The notes under the pieces: model-generated
What the model saw: the letters and a program-made list of their open reading frames with translations, nothing else
Databases searched by the model: none
Told to the model about the DNA's origin: nothing
In this document: positions 41,378 to 50,147 of the stretch, piece by piece
Numbering within the stretch: position 1 is the first letter of the stretch
Layout: each line of letters starts with the position of its first letter
Source of the DNA: an uncultured Angelakisella sp.
GTDB taxonomy: Bacteria; Bacillota; Clostridia; Oscillospirales; Ruminococcaceae
Length of the DNA stretch: 64,000 nucleotides
Assembly: GCA_934524965.1 (NCBI GenBank)
Contig: CAKSYU010000005.1
Span: forward strand, 10,524-74,523
Reading direction: 5' to 3'
Translations under genes and position numbers: made by a program

Positions 41378-44107
41378 TTATTTGCCGCAGCACTTTTTGT
41401 ACTTCAGTCCGCTGCCGCAGGGGCAGGGATCGTTGCGACCGGGCTTCTTTTTATCGGCTTTCATGGGGATCTTCTTCACGGTGCCGTCCTCGCCGGTGGC
41501 AAGGGGCTTCATGGTCTGCTCCCGCTTGATCTCGGTCTGCTGGGGACGGGGACGGACGGTAAGCAGCATTTTGACGGTATTTTCCTTGATGCCCTCGATC
41601 ATCTGGTCGAACATCTCAAAGCCCTCCAGACGGTAGGCAACAACGGGGTCCTGCTGGGCGTAGCCGCGCAGACCGATGCCGCGCTTCAGCTCCTCCATAG
41701 CGTCGATGTGATCCATCCACAGGGTATCGACATTCCGCAGCAGCACCACCCGCTCGATCTCCTCGAACGCGTCGCCGAACAGCTCCCGCTGGGCATCGTA
41801 GCGTGCCGCCGCCTTCTCCTGCAAAATCTCGGCGATATCGTCACGGCTCATCTGCCGCAGTTCGTCCAAGGAGTAGCGCAGGTCATTTTCATCGGTGATC
41901 CAGCCCATAAAGCGGTCGCGCAGACCGTCCAGGTTCCATTCCTCGTGGTTCTTTTCATCAACGAGGTACTGCTGCACGCTGGAGGCGATGTATTCTTCCA
42001 TCATCTTGCGGATACTGTCGGAGACCGACTCGCCGTCCAGCACACGGCGGCGCTGAGAATAGATGATCTCGCGCTGGCGGTTCATGACATCATCGTACTT
42101 AAGGACATTTTTGCGCATCTCAAAGTGCATGCCCTCGATGCGTGCCTGCGCCGACTGAATGGAATTGGAGAGGAGCTTTGCCTCGATGGGCATGCTGTCA
42201 TCGACACCCATGCTGTTCATCAGTGCCTGCAGGCGCTCGCCGCCGAACAGACGCATGAGGTCATCTTCCAGCGAGATGACGAACTTGGTGGTGCCGGGGT
42301 CGCCCTGACGACCGGCACGACCGCGCAGCTGGTTATCGATGCGGCGGCTCTCGTGCCGCTCGGTGCCGAGGATATACAGACCGCCGGCGGCGCGTACCTT
42401 TTCGGCTTCGGGGGCGATCTCCTGCTTGTACTTCGCCAGCAGCTCCTGGAAGTGGCGGCGGGCGGCAAGGATCGTTTCATCCTGCGTTTCGCCGTAGGCT
42501 GTGGCTTCGTAGATCAGCTCCTCCTCCATGCCCTCCCGGCGCAGCGCGTCCTTGGCAAGGTATTCGGCGTTGCCGCCCAGCATGATATCGGTACCGCGCC
42601 CCGCCATATTGGTGGAGATGGTGACGGCGCCGGACTTACCTGCCTGCGCGACGATCTCGGCTTCCTTTTCGTGGAACTTGGCGTTGAGCACCTCGTGAGG
42701 GATCCCGCGGGATTTGAGGAGCTTGCTGATCATCTCCGATTTTTCGATGGAGGTGGTGCCGACCAGAATGGGCTGGCGGCGGGCGTAGCAATCCGCGATG
42801 ATATCCAGAATGGCGGCGTATTTGCCCTTCTGGGTCTTGTAGACGGCATCGGGGAGATCGACGCGGGCGAGGGGCTTATTGGTGGGCAGCTCCACGACAT
42901 CAAGGCGGTAGATATCACGGAACTCCTGCTCCTCGGTCATGGCGGTACCGGTCATGCCCGCCAGCTTATCGTACATTCTGAAGTAGTTCTGGAAGGTGAT
43001 GGTGGCAAGGGTGCGGTTTTCCCGCGCGACGGTGACATGCTCCTTTGCCTCGATCGCCTGATGCAGACCGTTGGAGTAACGGCGTCCGATCATAAGGCGT
43101 CCGGTGAATTCATCGACGATGATGACCTCGCCGTCCTTTACCACATAGTCGATATCCCGCTGCATGACGCCGCGGGCGGCGATCGCCTGATTGATGTGGT
43201 GGGCAAGGGTGAGGTTTTCGGGGTCATTGAGGCTCTCGATACCGAAATACTGCTCCGCCTTGCGGGCGCCCTGCGGGGTGATGGTGGCGGTACGCGCCTT
43301 TTCATCGACGATGTAATCGGCGTGGACGTCTTCCTGATCGTCCTTGGCGTCCATTTCCTTCACACGCAGGGGGGTGAGGGTGGCGGCGAAGCGGTCGGCC
43401 TTTTCATACAGGTCGGTGGATTTTTCACCTGCACCGCTGATGATAAGGGGGGTACGGGCTTCATCGATCAGAATGGAGTCCACCTCATCGACGATGGCGT
43501 AGCTCCAGCCGCGCTGGACGCAGTTGCGCTTGTAGACCACCATGTTGTCGCGCAGGTAGTCGAAGCCGAATTCGTTATTGGTGCCGTAGGTGATATCGGC
43601 GGCGTAGGCTGCCCGTTTTTCATCGGGGCTCATGCCGCTGACGGCAAGCCCGACGGTGAGACCCATCCAGCGGTAGAGGTTGCCCATCCACTCGCTGTCG
43701 CGGCGTGCCAGATATTCATTGACGGTGACGATGTGGACGCCCTTGCCGGCAAGGGCATTGAGGTAGGCGGGCAGGGTGGCGACCAGCGTTTTGCCCTCGC
43801 CGGTCTTCATTTCCGCGATGCGCCCCTGATGCAGAATGATACCGCCCATGACCTGAACGGGGAAGTGGCGCATGCCGAGGACACGGTCGGCGGCTTCGCG
43901 GCAGGCGGCAAAGGCTTCCGGCAGGATATCCTCGAGGGTCTTGCCGGAGGCGAGCAGCGCGCGGAAGCGGTCGGTCTCGCCCTGCAGGGTCTGGTTATCC
44001 ATCTGGCGGTAATGGTCCTCCAGCGCCAGCACGGCATCGACCTGCGGACGAATGCGCTTTAATTCCTTGGCGCTGTAAGAACCGAACAGTTTATCTACGA
44101 GTCCCAT
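41378..44107 (-). CDS. secA: Preprotein translocase ATPase SecA
   Basis: 909 residues. SecA drives export of unfolded preproteins through SecYEG. Motifs: N-terminal LFGSYSAKELKRIRPQVDAV, Walker A MKTGEGKTL, VDEVDSILIDEARTPLIIS, NMAGRGTDIMLGGNAE (motif V) and RGRAGRQGDPG. The C-terminus carries the SEC-C zinc motif (GRNDPCPCGSGLKYKKCC). It is transcribed alone with its own terminator. Confidence 0.97.
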   Translation of the reverse strand: MGLVDKLFGSYSAKELKRIRPQVDAVLALEDHYRQMDNQTLQGETDRFRALLASGKTLEDILPEAFAACREAADRVLGMRHFPVQVMGGIILHQGRIAEMKTGEGKTLVATLPAYLNALAGKGVHIVTVNEYLARRDSEWMGNLYRWMGLTVGLAVSGMSPDEKRAAYAADITYGTNNEFGFDYLRDNMVVYKRNCVQRGWSYAIVDEVDSILIDEARTPLIISGAGEKSTDLYEKADRFAATLTPLRVKEMDAKDDQEDVHADYIVDEKARTATITPQGARKAEQYFGIESLNDPENLTLAHHINQAIAARGVMQRDIDYVVKDGEVIIVDEFTGRLMIGRRYSNGLHQAIEAKEHVTVARENRTLATITFQNYFRMYDKLAGMTGTAMTEEQEFRDIYRLDVVELPTNKPLARVDLPDAVYKTQKGKYAAILDIIADCYARRQPILVGTTSIEKSEMISKLLKSRGIPHEVLNAKFHEKEAEIVAQAGKSGAVTISTNMAGRGTDIMLGGNAEYLAKDALRREGMEEELIYEATAYGETQDETILAARRHFQELLAKYKQEIAPEAEKVRAAGGLYILGTERHESRRIDNQLRGRAGRQGDPGTTKFVISLEDDLMRLFGGERLQALMNSMGVDDSMPIEAKLLSNSIQSAQARIEGMHFEMRKNVLKYDDVMNRQREIIYSQRRRVLDGESVSDSIRKMMEEYIASSVQQYLVDEKNHEEWNLDGLRDRFMGWITDENDLRYSLDELRQMSRDDIAEILQEKAAARYDAQRELFGDAFEEIERVVLLRNVDTLWMDHIDAMEELKRGIGLRGYAQQDPVVAYRLEGFEMFDQMIEGIKENTVKMLLTVRPRPQQTEIKREQTMKPLATGEDGTVKKIPMKADKKKPGRNDPCPCGSGLKYKKCCGK

Positions 44108-44176
44108 AGTTGGAATTCTCCTTTTCTTTGGGGATTATGGTTTGTGGGGACGGCTCCGCCGGTGGGCGGAGGGCGG

Positions 44177-44246
44177 GGCGGGCGCGCCGACGCGGTCGAG
44201 GGCTGCCCGTCAGGGTCAGCCCGAGGGGAGCAGAGGGGCGCCCGCC
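44177..44246. repeat. GC repeat, degenerate cloverleaf copy
   Basis: Outer arms GGCGGGCGC (44177-44185) and GCGCCCGCC (44238-44246). Inside, GGGCTG pairs with CAGCCC. The other two inner hairpins are weak. Located in the secA/NifU-like intergenic region. Confidence 0.5.
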
Positions 44247-44397
44247 ATCATCTTTAACCATACTATTTTACCGCCGGAGGGGGGCGGTGTCAAATAAAAG
44301 AGTGGAACAGGCTGTGGCTAAACTGTAAATTTTTGCGCGGGGCGGGGAAATTTACGCCCGCTGCCGGAAAATCCGACAAAATATTGTATAAAACCTA

Positions 44398-44426
44398 TTG
44401 CAAAAGCTGGGGATAGTCTCTATAAT
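44398..44426 (+). promoter_or_regulatory. Strong promoter of the NifU-like/GGGtGRT operon
   Basis: TTGCAA (44398-44403), 17-bp spacer, TATAAT (44421-44426). Leader about 65 nt; GGAAGGAGA ribosome site before the ATG. Confidence 0.8.
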
Positions 44427-44436
44427 AAACATGGTA

Positions 44437-44464
44437 TTGTTATTTTAATCACAATGTTATTTTA
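44437..44464. promoter_or_regulatory. Direct-repeat operator candidate
   Basis: TTGTTATTTTA (44437-44447) and ATGTTATTTTA (44454-44464), 17 bp apart, lie immediately downstream of the -10. An Fe-S responsive repressor would fit the operon content, but the binder is unknown. Confidence 0.5.
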
Positions 44465-44496
44465 GCGACAAAGTCTGTTCGGAAGGAGAATGTGCA

Positions 44497-45189
44497 ATGA
44501 ACTATTCCCACGAAGTAGAGAGCATGTGCCCTGTCACCAAGGGCCCTCACCACGGCCCCGCGCCGATCCCCGAGGAGGGACGATGGGTAAAGGCGTACCA
44601 GATCAGCGATATTTCCGGTCTTTCCCACGGCATCGGCTGGTGCGCGCCGCAGCAGGGCGCCTGCAAGCTGACCCTGAATGTCAAGAACGGAATCATTGAG
44701 GAGGCGCTGGTAGAGACCATCGGCTGCAGCGGCATGACCCATTCCGCCGCCATGGCAGGCGAGATCCTGCCCGGCAAGACGCTGCTGGAGGCGCTGAACA
44801 CCGACCTCGTCTGCGACGCCATCAATGTGGCGATGCGCGAGATCTTTAAGCAGCTTGCCTATGGCCGCAGCCAGACCGCCTTCAGCGAGGACGGTCTGCC
44901 CATCGGCGCTTCTTTGGAGGATCTGGGCAAGGGACTGCGCAGCCAGACCGGCACCATCTTCTCCACCGGCGCCAAGGGCGTGCGCTATCTGGAGCTTGCC
45001 GAGGGCTACATTACCAAGGTGGCGCTGGACAAGAACGGCGAAGCCATCGGCTACCAGTTTGTACGGCTGGGCAAAATGATGGAGGATATCCGTCATGGCA
45101 AGAGCCCCGCCGAGGCATACGAGAAAAATCTCGGTACCTACGGCCGCTTTGCCGATGCACCCAAGTACATTGATCCCAGAGAAGAATAA
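44497..45189 (+). CDS. NifU-like Fe-S cluster scaffold-related protein
   Basis: 230 residues. NifU-N/IscU-like fold suggested by GACKLTLNVKNGIIEEALVETIGCSGMTHSAAMAGEIL and a later VCDAINVAMREIF. Two Cys (GWCAPQQGAC, GCSGM) may hold a cluster. It is translated with the GGGtGRT protein (18-bp gap). The pairing is recurrent in anaerobic Firmicutes but the cargo enzyme is unknown. The C-terminal 110 residues are specific to this subgroup. Confidence 0.8.
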   Translation: MNYSHEVESMCPVTKGPHHGPAPIPEEGRWVKAYQISDISGLSHGIGWCAPQQGACKLTLNVKNGIIEEALVETIGCSGMTHSAAMAGEILPGKTLLEALNTDLVCDAINVAMREIFKQLAYGRSQTAFSEDGLPIGASLEDLGKGLRSQTGTIFSTGAKGVRYLELAEGYITKVALDKNGEAIGYQFVRLGKMMEDIRHGKSPAEAYEKNLGTYGRFADAPKYIDPREE

Positions 45190-45207
45190 GAGAAGGAGGA
45201 CACGACA

Positions 45208-46209
45208 ATGGCAAAATTTGAAGGACAGGAAAGACGGATGCCCGGCATCAATGCCTGCCTGAAAGAGTACGGAATGAATACCCTGGAAGATGCCCGTGAC
45301 CTCGCTCTGGCACACGGCATCAATGTGGAGGAAATTGTAAAGGGCGTACAGCCCATTGCCTTTGATAACGCTGTTTGGGCTTATACGCTGGGCGTGGCGC
45401 TGGCACTGAAAAAAGGCGTAAAGAGTGCCGCCGAAGCCAGTGAGATGATCGGCGTGGGCTTGCAGGCATTCTGCGTACCCGGCTCCGTTGCCGAGCAGCG
45501 TCAGGTGGGTCTGGGTCACGGCAACCTGGGCGCCATGCTGCTGCGCGATGAGACCAAGTGCTTCTGCTTCCTGGCGGGGCATGAGTCCTTTGCGGCGGCG
45601 GAGGGTGCCATCGGCATTGCCCGCAACGCCAACAAAGCCCGCAAGGAGCCGCTGCGCGTGATCCTGAACGGTTTGGGCAAGGACGCTGCCTATATCATCA
45701 GCCGCATCAACGGCTTTACCTATGTAGAGACCGACTTTGACTTTGCCACCGGCGAGGTGAAGGTCGTGCGAGAGATCGCCTTCGGCGAGGGTGAGCGCGC
45801 CAAGATCAAGTGCTACGGCTGCAACGATGTTCTGGAGGGTGTAGCCATTATGAAACTGGAGAAGGTCGATGTTTCCATCACCGGCAACTCCACCAACCCC
45901 ACCCGCTTCCAGCACCCCGTTGCCGGCACCTACAAGAAGTGGTGCTATGAGAACGGCGTCAAGTATTTCTCGGTGGCAAGCGGCGGCGGCACCGGCCGTA
46001 CCCTGCACCCCGATAACATGGCGGCGGGTCCCGCCTCCTACGGCCTGACCGACACGATGGGCCGTATGCACGGCGACGCCCAGTTTGCCGGCTCCTCCTC
46101 CGTGCCCGCTCACGTAGAGATGATGGGTCTGATCGGCATGGGCAACAACCCCATGGTGGGCGCGACGGTAGCGTGCGCTGTGGCGGCTTATCAGGCGCTG
46201 AACAAGTAA
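45208..46209 (+). CDS. GGGtGRT family protein
   Basis: 333 residues. The family name comes from a Gly-rich motif, seen here as SGGGTGRTLHPDNMA. Several conserved Cys (for example FCVPGSV, CYGCNDVL, KWCYENG) and His could bind a metal or cluster. It is preceded by GAGAAGGAGG and linked to the NifU-like gene. Function is not established. Strong promoter, strong ribosome sites and an efficient terminator suggest high expression. Confidence 0.85.
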   Translation: MAKFEGQERRMPGINACLKEYGMNTLEDARDLALAHGINVEEIVKGVQPIAFDNAVWAYTLGVALALKKGVKSAAEASEMIGVGLQAFCVPGSVAEQRQVGLGHGNLGAMLLRDETKCFCFLAGHESFAAAEGAIGIARNANKARKEPLRVILNGLGKDAAYIISRINGFTYVETDFDFATGEVKVVREIAFGEGERAKIKCYGCNDVLEGVAIMKLEKVDVSITGNSTNPTRFQHPVAGTYKKWCYENGVKYFSVASGGGTGRTLHPDNMAAGPASYGLTDTMGRMHGDAQFAGSSSVPAHVEMMGLIGMGNNPMVGATVACAVAAYQALNK

Positions 46210-46227
46210 ATACCCCCAAGACGCACA

Positions 46228-46271
46228 AGACGCAGGGCTTTCCCCGAAAGGGACGCTCTGCGTCTTTTTTT
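46228..46271 (+). terminator. Terminator of the GGGtGRT operon
   Basis: AGACGCAG pairs with CTGCGTCT, followed by seven T. It starts 19 bp after the stop. Confidence 0.87.
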
Positions 46272-46332
46272 CCCCGATGGCTTTGGCGGGGAAGATGTGG
46301 TGGAATAAGGGCAGAGACCAGGGAAGGGGAAG

Positions 46333-46419
46333 CCGCCCGCAGGGCGCTCCGGCGCAGCCGGAGCAGGGAGCGGCGCAGCCGCTCCCTGCCCGCCCGTGGG
46401 CGGGCTGCCCTGCGGGCGG
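46333..46419. repeat. Cloverleaf-type GC repeat, copy 5
   Basis: Outer arms CCGCCCGCAGGGC (46333-46345) and GCCCTGCGGGCGG (46407-46419). Three inner hairpins: GCTCCGGC/GCCGGAGC (loop GCA), AGGGAGCGGC/GCCGCTCCCT (loop GCA) and GCCCGCCC/GGGCGGGC (loop GT). The rest of 46460-46740 holds no gene. Confidence 0.92.
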
Positions 46420-46747
46420 TGCCTGCGGTGGGCAGGAGCCAGTCGAGGGAGGTGCCCCGATGAAAAGTAAGGCAGAGGGAAAAATCCCGCGTGAAGTGTG
46501 AGCGGAGCGGAAAATGGCTTGCGAAAACCAGCCAAGGCAAGGACTGCGATTTTTATGGCATGGAAAAGCAGGACAGAGACGAAAAATCCGCACAAAGTAC
46601 GAGTGGTACGGAAAAGCGGAACGCTTCGCAACCGGTGGTTGACAGATTTGATGGTCGGATTGGTGGTGCGCAACCGTGTCGAATGGTAGGATAACGGCAC
46701 AGGGACGGACAGAAGATGCCGCCCGGAATAAAGGAGGGTATGACAGA

Positions 46748-47749
46748 ATGATACTGGCTGATAAGATCATTGATTTGAGAAAGAAAGCGGGCTGGTCGCA
46801 GGAGGAGCTGGCGGAAAAGCTTGCGGTCACGCGGCAGTCGGTCTCCAAGTGGGAGGGGGCGCAGTCTATTCCCGATATGGATAAGGTGGTGCAGATGAGC
46901 CGCCTGTTTGGGGTGACGACCGACTACCTGCTGAAGGACGAGATAGAGATAGCGGAGCCGACGGCAAACGCAGACGACCGTCAGCCGCCGCTGCGCCGTG
47001 TAACGATCGGCGAGGCTTCCGACTATCTGGCGCTGCGGCGTGCCGCCGCCCCCAAGATGGCGCTGGCGACGATGCTGTGCGTGTTTTCGCCCATTGCGCT
47101 CATCGGGCTGGCGGCGGTGAGTGAGCTTTCGGTCTCGATATTTCCCATTCGGGAAGATGTGGCAGCTGGCATCGGGCTGTGCGTGCTGCTGGTTCTGGCC
47201 GCCATTGCGGTGGTGCTGTTTATGGACTGCGGAAATAAAGCAAAGGAATATGATTTTTTGGAGAAGGAGCCGTTTGAGACAGAGTACGGCGTGGCCGGCA
47301 TGGTAAAGGAACGGCAGAAAGCCTTCAAGCCGACCTATGACCGCATGAACACCATCGGCACGGTGCTGTGTATCCTTTCAGTGCTGCCGTTGTTTGCAAC
47401 CATGGCATTTACGGTAGGTGTGGATTTTTTTATGACGATGGCGGTGTGCTTGCTGCTGGCGGTGGTCGGCGTCGGCGTGTATTTCTTTGTGTATGGCGGA
47501 ACCATTAACGGTTCGATGGAAAAGCTACTGGAGGAGGGCGACTACACCCGCAGCGAAAAATCCCGGAAGAACGTCACCGGACCGGTGAGCGTGATCTACT
47601 GGCTGGCAGTAACGGCGGTCTTTCTGATTTATACCTTTGGGCCCAACGGCAACGGGCAGCCCGGGTACAGCTGGATCATCTGGGCGGTGGCAGGCGTGCT
47701 GTACGCCGCAGTGCTGGCGGTGGTGAAGCTGATAAGAAGCCGGAAATAA
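46748..47749 (+). CDS. XRE-type regulator fused to a membrane domain
   Basis: 333 residues from ATG 46748, with AAAGGAGGG about 9 nt upstream. N-terminal helix-turn-helix (about 5-60; LRKKAGWSQEELAEKLAVTRQSVSKWEGAQSIPDMDKV), a linker, then four to six hydrophobic helices. Such XRE-TM proteins are common in Clostridia and may sense membrane stress. It precedes two small membrane-protein genes and a CPBP protease gene in the same direction; operon membership is uncertain because the gap is about 170 bp. Confidence 0.8.
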   Translation: MILADKIIDLRKKAGWSQEELAEKLAVTRQSVSKWEGAQSIPDMDKVVQMSRLFGVTTDYLLKDEIEIAEPTANADDRQPPLRRVTIGEASDYLALRRAAAPKMALATMLCVFSPIALIGLAAVSELSVSIFPIREDVAAGIGLCVLLVLAAIAVVLFMDCGNKAKEYDFLEKEPFETEYGVAGMVKERQKAFKPTYDRMNTIGTVLCILSVLPLFATMAFTVGVDFFMTMAVCLLLAVVGVGVYFFVYGGTINGSMEKLLEEGDYTRSEKSRKNVTGPVSVIYWLAVTAVFLIYTFGPNGNGQPGYSWIIWAVAGVLYAAVLAVVKLIRSRK

Positions 47750-47922
47750 CAGCATTGGGAAAAAGCGCCAAAAGGGGCTTTTTCTTTTTATTGCAAATTC
47801 CCGTCAGATACCATCGTTTGTGCCAAAGGAGGACATTGTTCTTAAGGGAAAATGCCGATGGAAATATCTGTGCGGATATGATATGCTGAGGGGGAGAGAG
47901 GAAAACCGAAAGGAGACAAAAA

Positions 47923-48258
47923 ATGAGAGAAAAGCTGAGAAAGCATGGAAGAGAAATCCTAAGTGTGGCGCTGTCTCTTGTTATTGCGGCGTTCGGGTGG
48001 CTGATCAGGGATCTTAACCGGATCGGAGCATTAAAAGAGGTTGCCTTCAATTTGGAACTGATACAGTGGGTGGGCGCTGTGCTTATTATATGGTCGGGGG
48101 AGCTGCTGCCGGTGGAGGAACCGGACTACGGACCGGAGATCAACCGGCGGAACCGGAAGATCGTCGCTGTAACGGAGATCGTGCTGACGGTTTTGGTCAC
48201 GGCGATTTTTATTGCGCAGCTGGTGACGGGCGAGATGCTTCTGTGGCGGCTGTTCTGA
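47923..48258 (+). CDS. Small membrane protein A
   Basis: 111 residues. Three helices: about 11-28, 45-60 and 83-103, with an acidic/basic linker (VEEPDYGPEINRRNRK) between helices 2 and 3. The tail reads VTGEMLLWRLF. GAAAGGAG precedes the ATG. It shares layout and tail pattern with the next gene and is probably a distant paralogue. No family is recognised. Confidence 0.68.
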   Translation: MREKLRKHGREILSVALSLVIAAFGWLIRDLNRIGALKEVAFNLELIQWVGAVLIIWSGELLPVEEPDYGPEINRRNRKIVAVTEIVLTVLVTAIFIAQLVTGEMLLWRLF

Positions 48259-48328
48259 CAGCCGAAAGACGGGGTGTTCCGTAAGAGAAGACGAATGGGA
48301 ACAAGAGGAAAACAGAAAGGAGACGAAC

Positions 48329-48670
48329 ATGAACGATAAGCTGGAGAAAAAGGAATGGTGGGATCTGCTGAAAGGAGCCTCCTTCTTTGCGGTTGTGCTG
48401 ACATTGATAGTGAACGAATACAGCTATAAAAGCATGGACAGCACCATCTATGTGATAGCGTGTGTGGCGGAATTGTTGATTTTTTTGACTGCCATTGGGG
48501 TGGACTATGTGCGGTATGTGGTAATAAATGAGCCGATAAAGAAAATGGAACCGGAGAAGATGGAACGGCGGAGAAAGCGTCTGAAGTGGGAGACAGCAAT
48601 TTATGTGGTGCTGGCGCTGGCGGTGTTCTTCTGGCGGGTGATCACGGGGAATTATCTTTTATTCCAATAA
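48329..48670 (+). CDS. Small membrane protein B
   Basis: 113 residues. Three helices: about 17-30, 39-60 and 87-103. The linker is basic (KKMEPEKMERRRKRLKW). The tail ITGNYLLFQ matches VTGEMLLWRLF in the preceding protein. AAAGGAG lies before the ATG. The two genes are 70 bp apart. Confidence 0.68.
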   Translation: MNDKLEKKEWWDLLKGASFFAVVLTLIVNEYSYKSMDSTIYVIACVAELLIFLTAIGVDYVRYVVINEPIKKMEPEKMERRRKRLKWETAIYVVLALAVFFWRVITGNYLLFQ

Positions 48671-48697
48671 ATGAAGGTACGAGTAAGGGCGCGAGAG

Positions 48698-48727
48698 TTG
48701 ACAAAGGGGCGGCGGCTGGGCTATAAT
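48698..48727 (+). promoter_or_regulatory. Promoter of the CPBP protease gene
   Basis: TTGACA (48698-48703), 18-bp spacer, TATAAT (48722-48727). Leader of about 40 nt, then GGAGAAGGAG before the ATG. Confidence 0.8.
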
Positions 48728-48772
48728 CAGCTATCATGATGTCGGCGGATTTTTGCCGGAGAAGGAGAACCC

Positions 48773-49747
48773 ATGTCGGATTTTTACCCCTTTGCACCGC
48801 GGGAAAGTGAGCTGCAGGAATACAGAAAAGACGCACGCCGATGCTTCAGCCGCATCGGGTGGGCATGCTTTGCCATGATGGGGGCGGCGCAGGTGGGTGC
48901 GCTGCTGCTCATGATGGGGTGCCAGTGGCTTGTCATACGGGGCAGCCGGGCGATGATTGCTTTTATCCAGAGCGACTGGTTCCAGTGGGTCATTACCGAT
49001 GCGGCGAACTATGGGCTGGGGCTGCCGTTGCTGCTGCTGATCCTGCGTCCGCTGCCGAAGTCTGCCGCCCTGCCCCGCCGGAGGGTGACGGGTAAGCAGT
49101 TTGGTGCGCTGGCGCTGGTAAGCTATGCGGTGGTGTATGTTTCCAACCTTATCGGATTGGGCGTGAACGCCGCCATAAGCGCCCTGCGGGGGCAGCAGGC
49201 GGGCGATCCGCTGCAGAATATGGTATCGGGCACCAACCCGTGGATCATCTTCCTATTCGGTGTGGTGATCGCGCCGCTGATCGAGGAATGGATCTTCCGG
49301 AACCTGATCCTGCGGCGGCTGGCGCCGTGGGGGGAGCCGGTGGCGATCTTCGGCTCGGCATTCCTGTTCGGGCTGTTCCACGGCAACTTCGGGCAGTTCT
49401 TCTATGCCTTTGCGCTGGGCGCGGTATTTGCCTATGTAGCGCTGCGCAGCGGCGGTATCCGCTACACGGTGGCACTGCACTTTTTGGTGAATTTCTTTGG
49501 TATGACCGTTTCGCAGGCGGTAAGCGAAAGCATGCTGCTGACGGCGATCTACGGCTGGCTGGTGCTGACGATGGTGGTCGCGGGCGCGATGATCCTGTGG
49601 CGGCACCGCGGCAAGATAAAGCTGCGGGAGGGGACAAGTCCCATTCCCGCGGAGGAAAAGCGGGGCTTGTTCCTGGGCAATGTCGGCATGATCGCCATGA
49701 TGTCGCTCGGCGGGATCTTGATGCTGTATGTGGCGTTCTGGAGCTGA
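48773..49747 (+). CDS. CPBP intramembrane metalloprotease
   Basis: 324 residues, about eight helices. The catalytic motif EExxxR is present as IEEWIFRNLI, followed by FLFGLFHGNFGQF (first His) and LHFLVNFFG (second His). CPBP/Abi proteins cleave prenylated or other membrane substrates, and some give bacteriocin self-immunity. It is downstream of the two small membrane-protein genes but has its own consensus promoter. Confidence 0.87.
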   Translation: MSDFYPFAPRESELQEYRKDARRCFSRIGWACFAMMGAAQVGALLLMMGCQWLVIRGSRAMIAFIQSDWFQWVITDAANYGLGLPLLLLILRPLPKSAALPRRRVTGKQFGALALVSYAVVYVSNLIGLGVNAAISALRGQQAGDPLQNMVSGTNPWIIFLFGVVIAPLIEEWIFRNLILRRLAPWGEPVAIFGSAFLFGLFHGNFGQFFYAFALGAVFAYVALRSGGIRYTVALHFLVNFFGMTVSQAVSESMLLTAIYGWLVLTMVVAGAMILWRHRGKIKLREGTSPIPAEEKRGLFLGNVGMIAMMSLGGILMLYVAFWS

Positions 49748-49757
49748 ATATAAAAGC

Positions 49758-49783
49758 AAAAGCTGCCTGCGGGCGGCTTTTTT
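49758..49783 (+). terminator. Terminator of the CPBP gene
   Basis: AAAGCTGCC pairs with GGGCGGCTTT, followed by T. It lies 11 bp after the stop. Confidence 0.8.
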
Positions 49784-49934
49784 GCTGCGTAAAATTCCTT
49801 GTCAATTTGCACCAATCCACCGGGGAAAGTTTGTGAAAGATGTGGCAAGCCTACGAAAATTAAAAATCCGCCAAGAACCCCTTGCAGGCGATAGGAATAA
49901 GTGATAAACTGCAAATGTAAACAAAATATGACCA

Positions 49935-50008
49935 AAGCTCATATATGCCCGATAATATGGTTCGGGCGTTTCTACGCCGGTCCCGCAAAGGCCGGCACTA
50001 TGGGTGTT
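49935..50008 (+). promoter_or_regulatory. Purine riboswitch, guanine type
   Basis: P1 CTCATA (49938-49943) with TATGGG (49999-50004); L2 TAATATGG; P2 GCCCGA/TCGGGC; J2/3 GTTTCTAC; P3 GCCGG/CCGGC with loop CCCGCAAA; then CACTATG. C at 49998 occupies the specificity position (U would indicate adenine), so guanine or hypoxanthine is expected. The loop 3 base C replaces the usual T in CCGTAAA. It controls the NCS2 permease gene. Confidence 0.92.
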
Positions 50009-50058
50009 CCGATCCGTTCCGCCACAGCGGGAGGGGTTGGCTTTGCTTTTTGTTGACG

Positions 50059-50106
50059 GCTGGCTGGGACACTCATTCTGAAATGAGACCGGTCGGCATT
50101 TTGTTT
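50059..50106 (+). terminator. Terminator of the purine riboswitch
   Basis: GCTGGCTGG (50059-50067) pairs with CCGGTCGGC (50089-50097, with wobble pairs), followed by ATTTTGTTTT. An inner CTCATT/AATGAG stem extends it. It lies 40 bp before the permease ATG. Confidence 0.75.
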
Positions 50107-50147
50107 TGTCCGCTTCAGTATTTTTTATAAGTAAAAGGAGCAATACT

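Noticed and set aside
41708..44062. A 784-codon plus-strand frame opposite secA
   Set aside because: Shadow of secA. The product is low-complexity (Gly/His/Asp-rich) and lacks a ribosome site.
44449..46848. A 799-codon open frame on the minus strand opposite the NifU-like/GGGtGRT genes
   Set aside because: It runs antisense to two well-supported genes with promoter and ribosome sites, and the product has no domain logic. Long antisense frames are common in this GC-rich codon usage.
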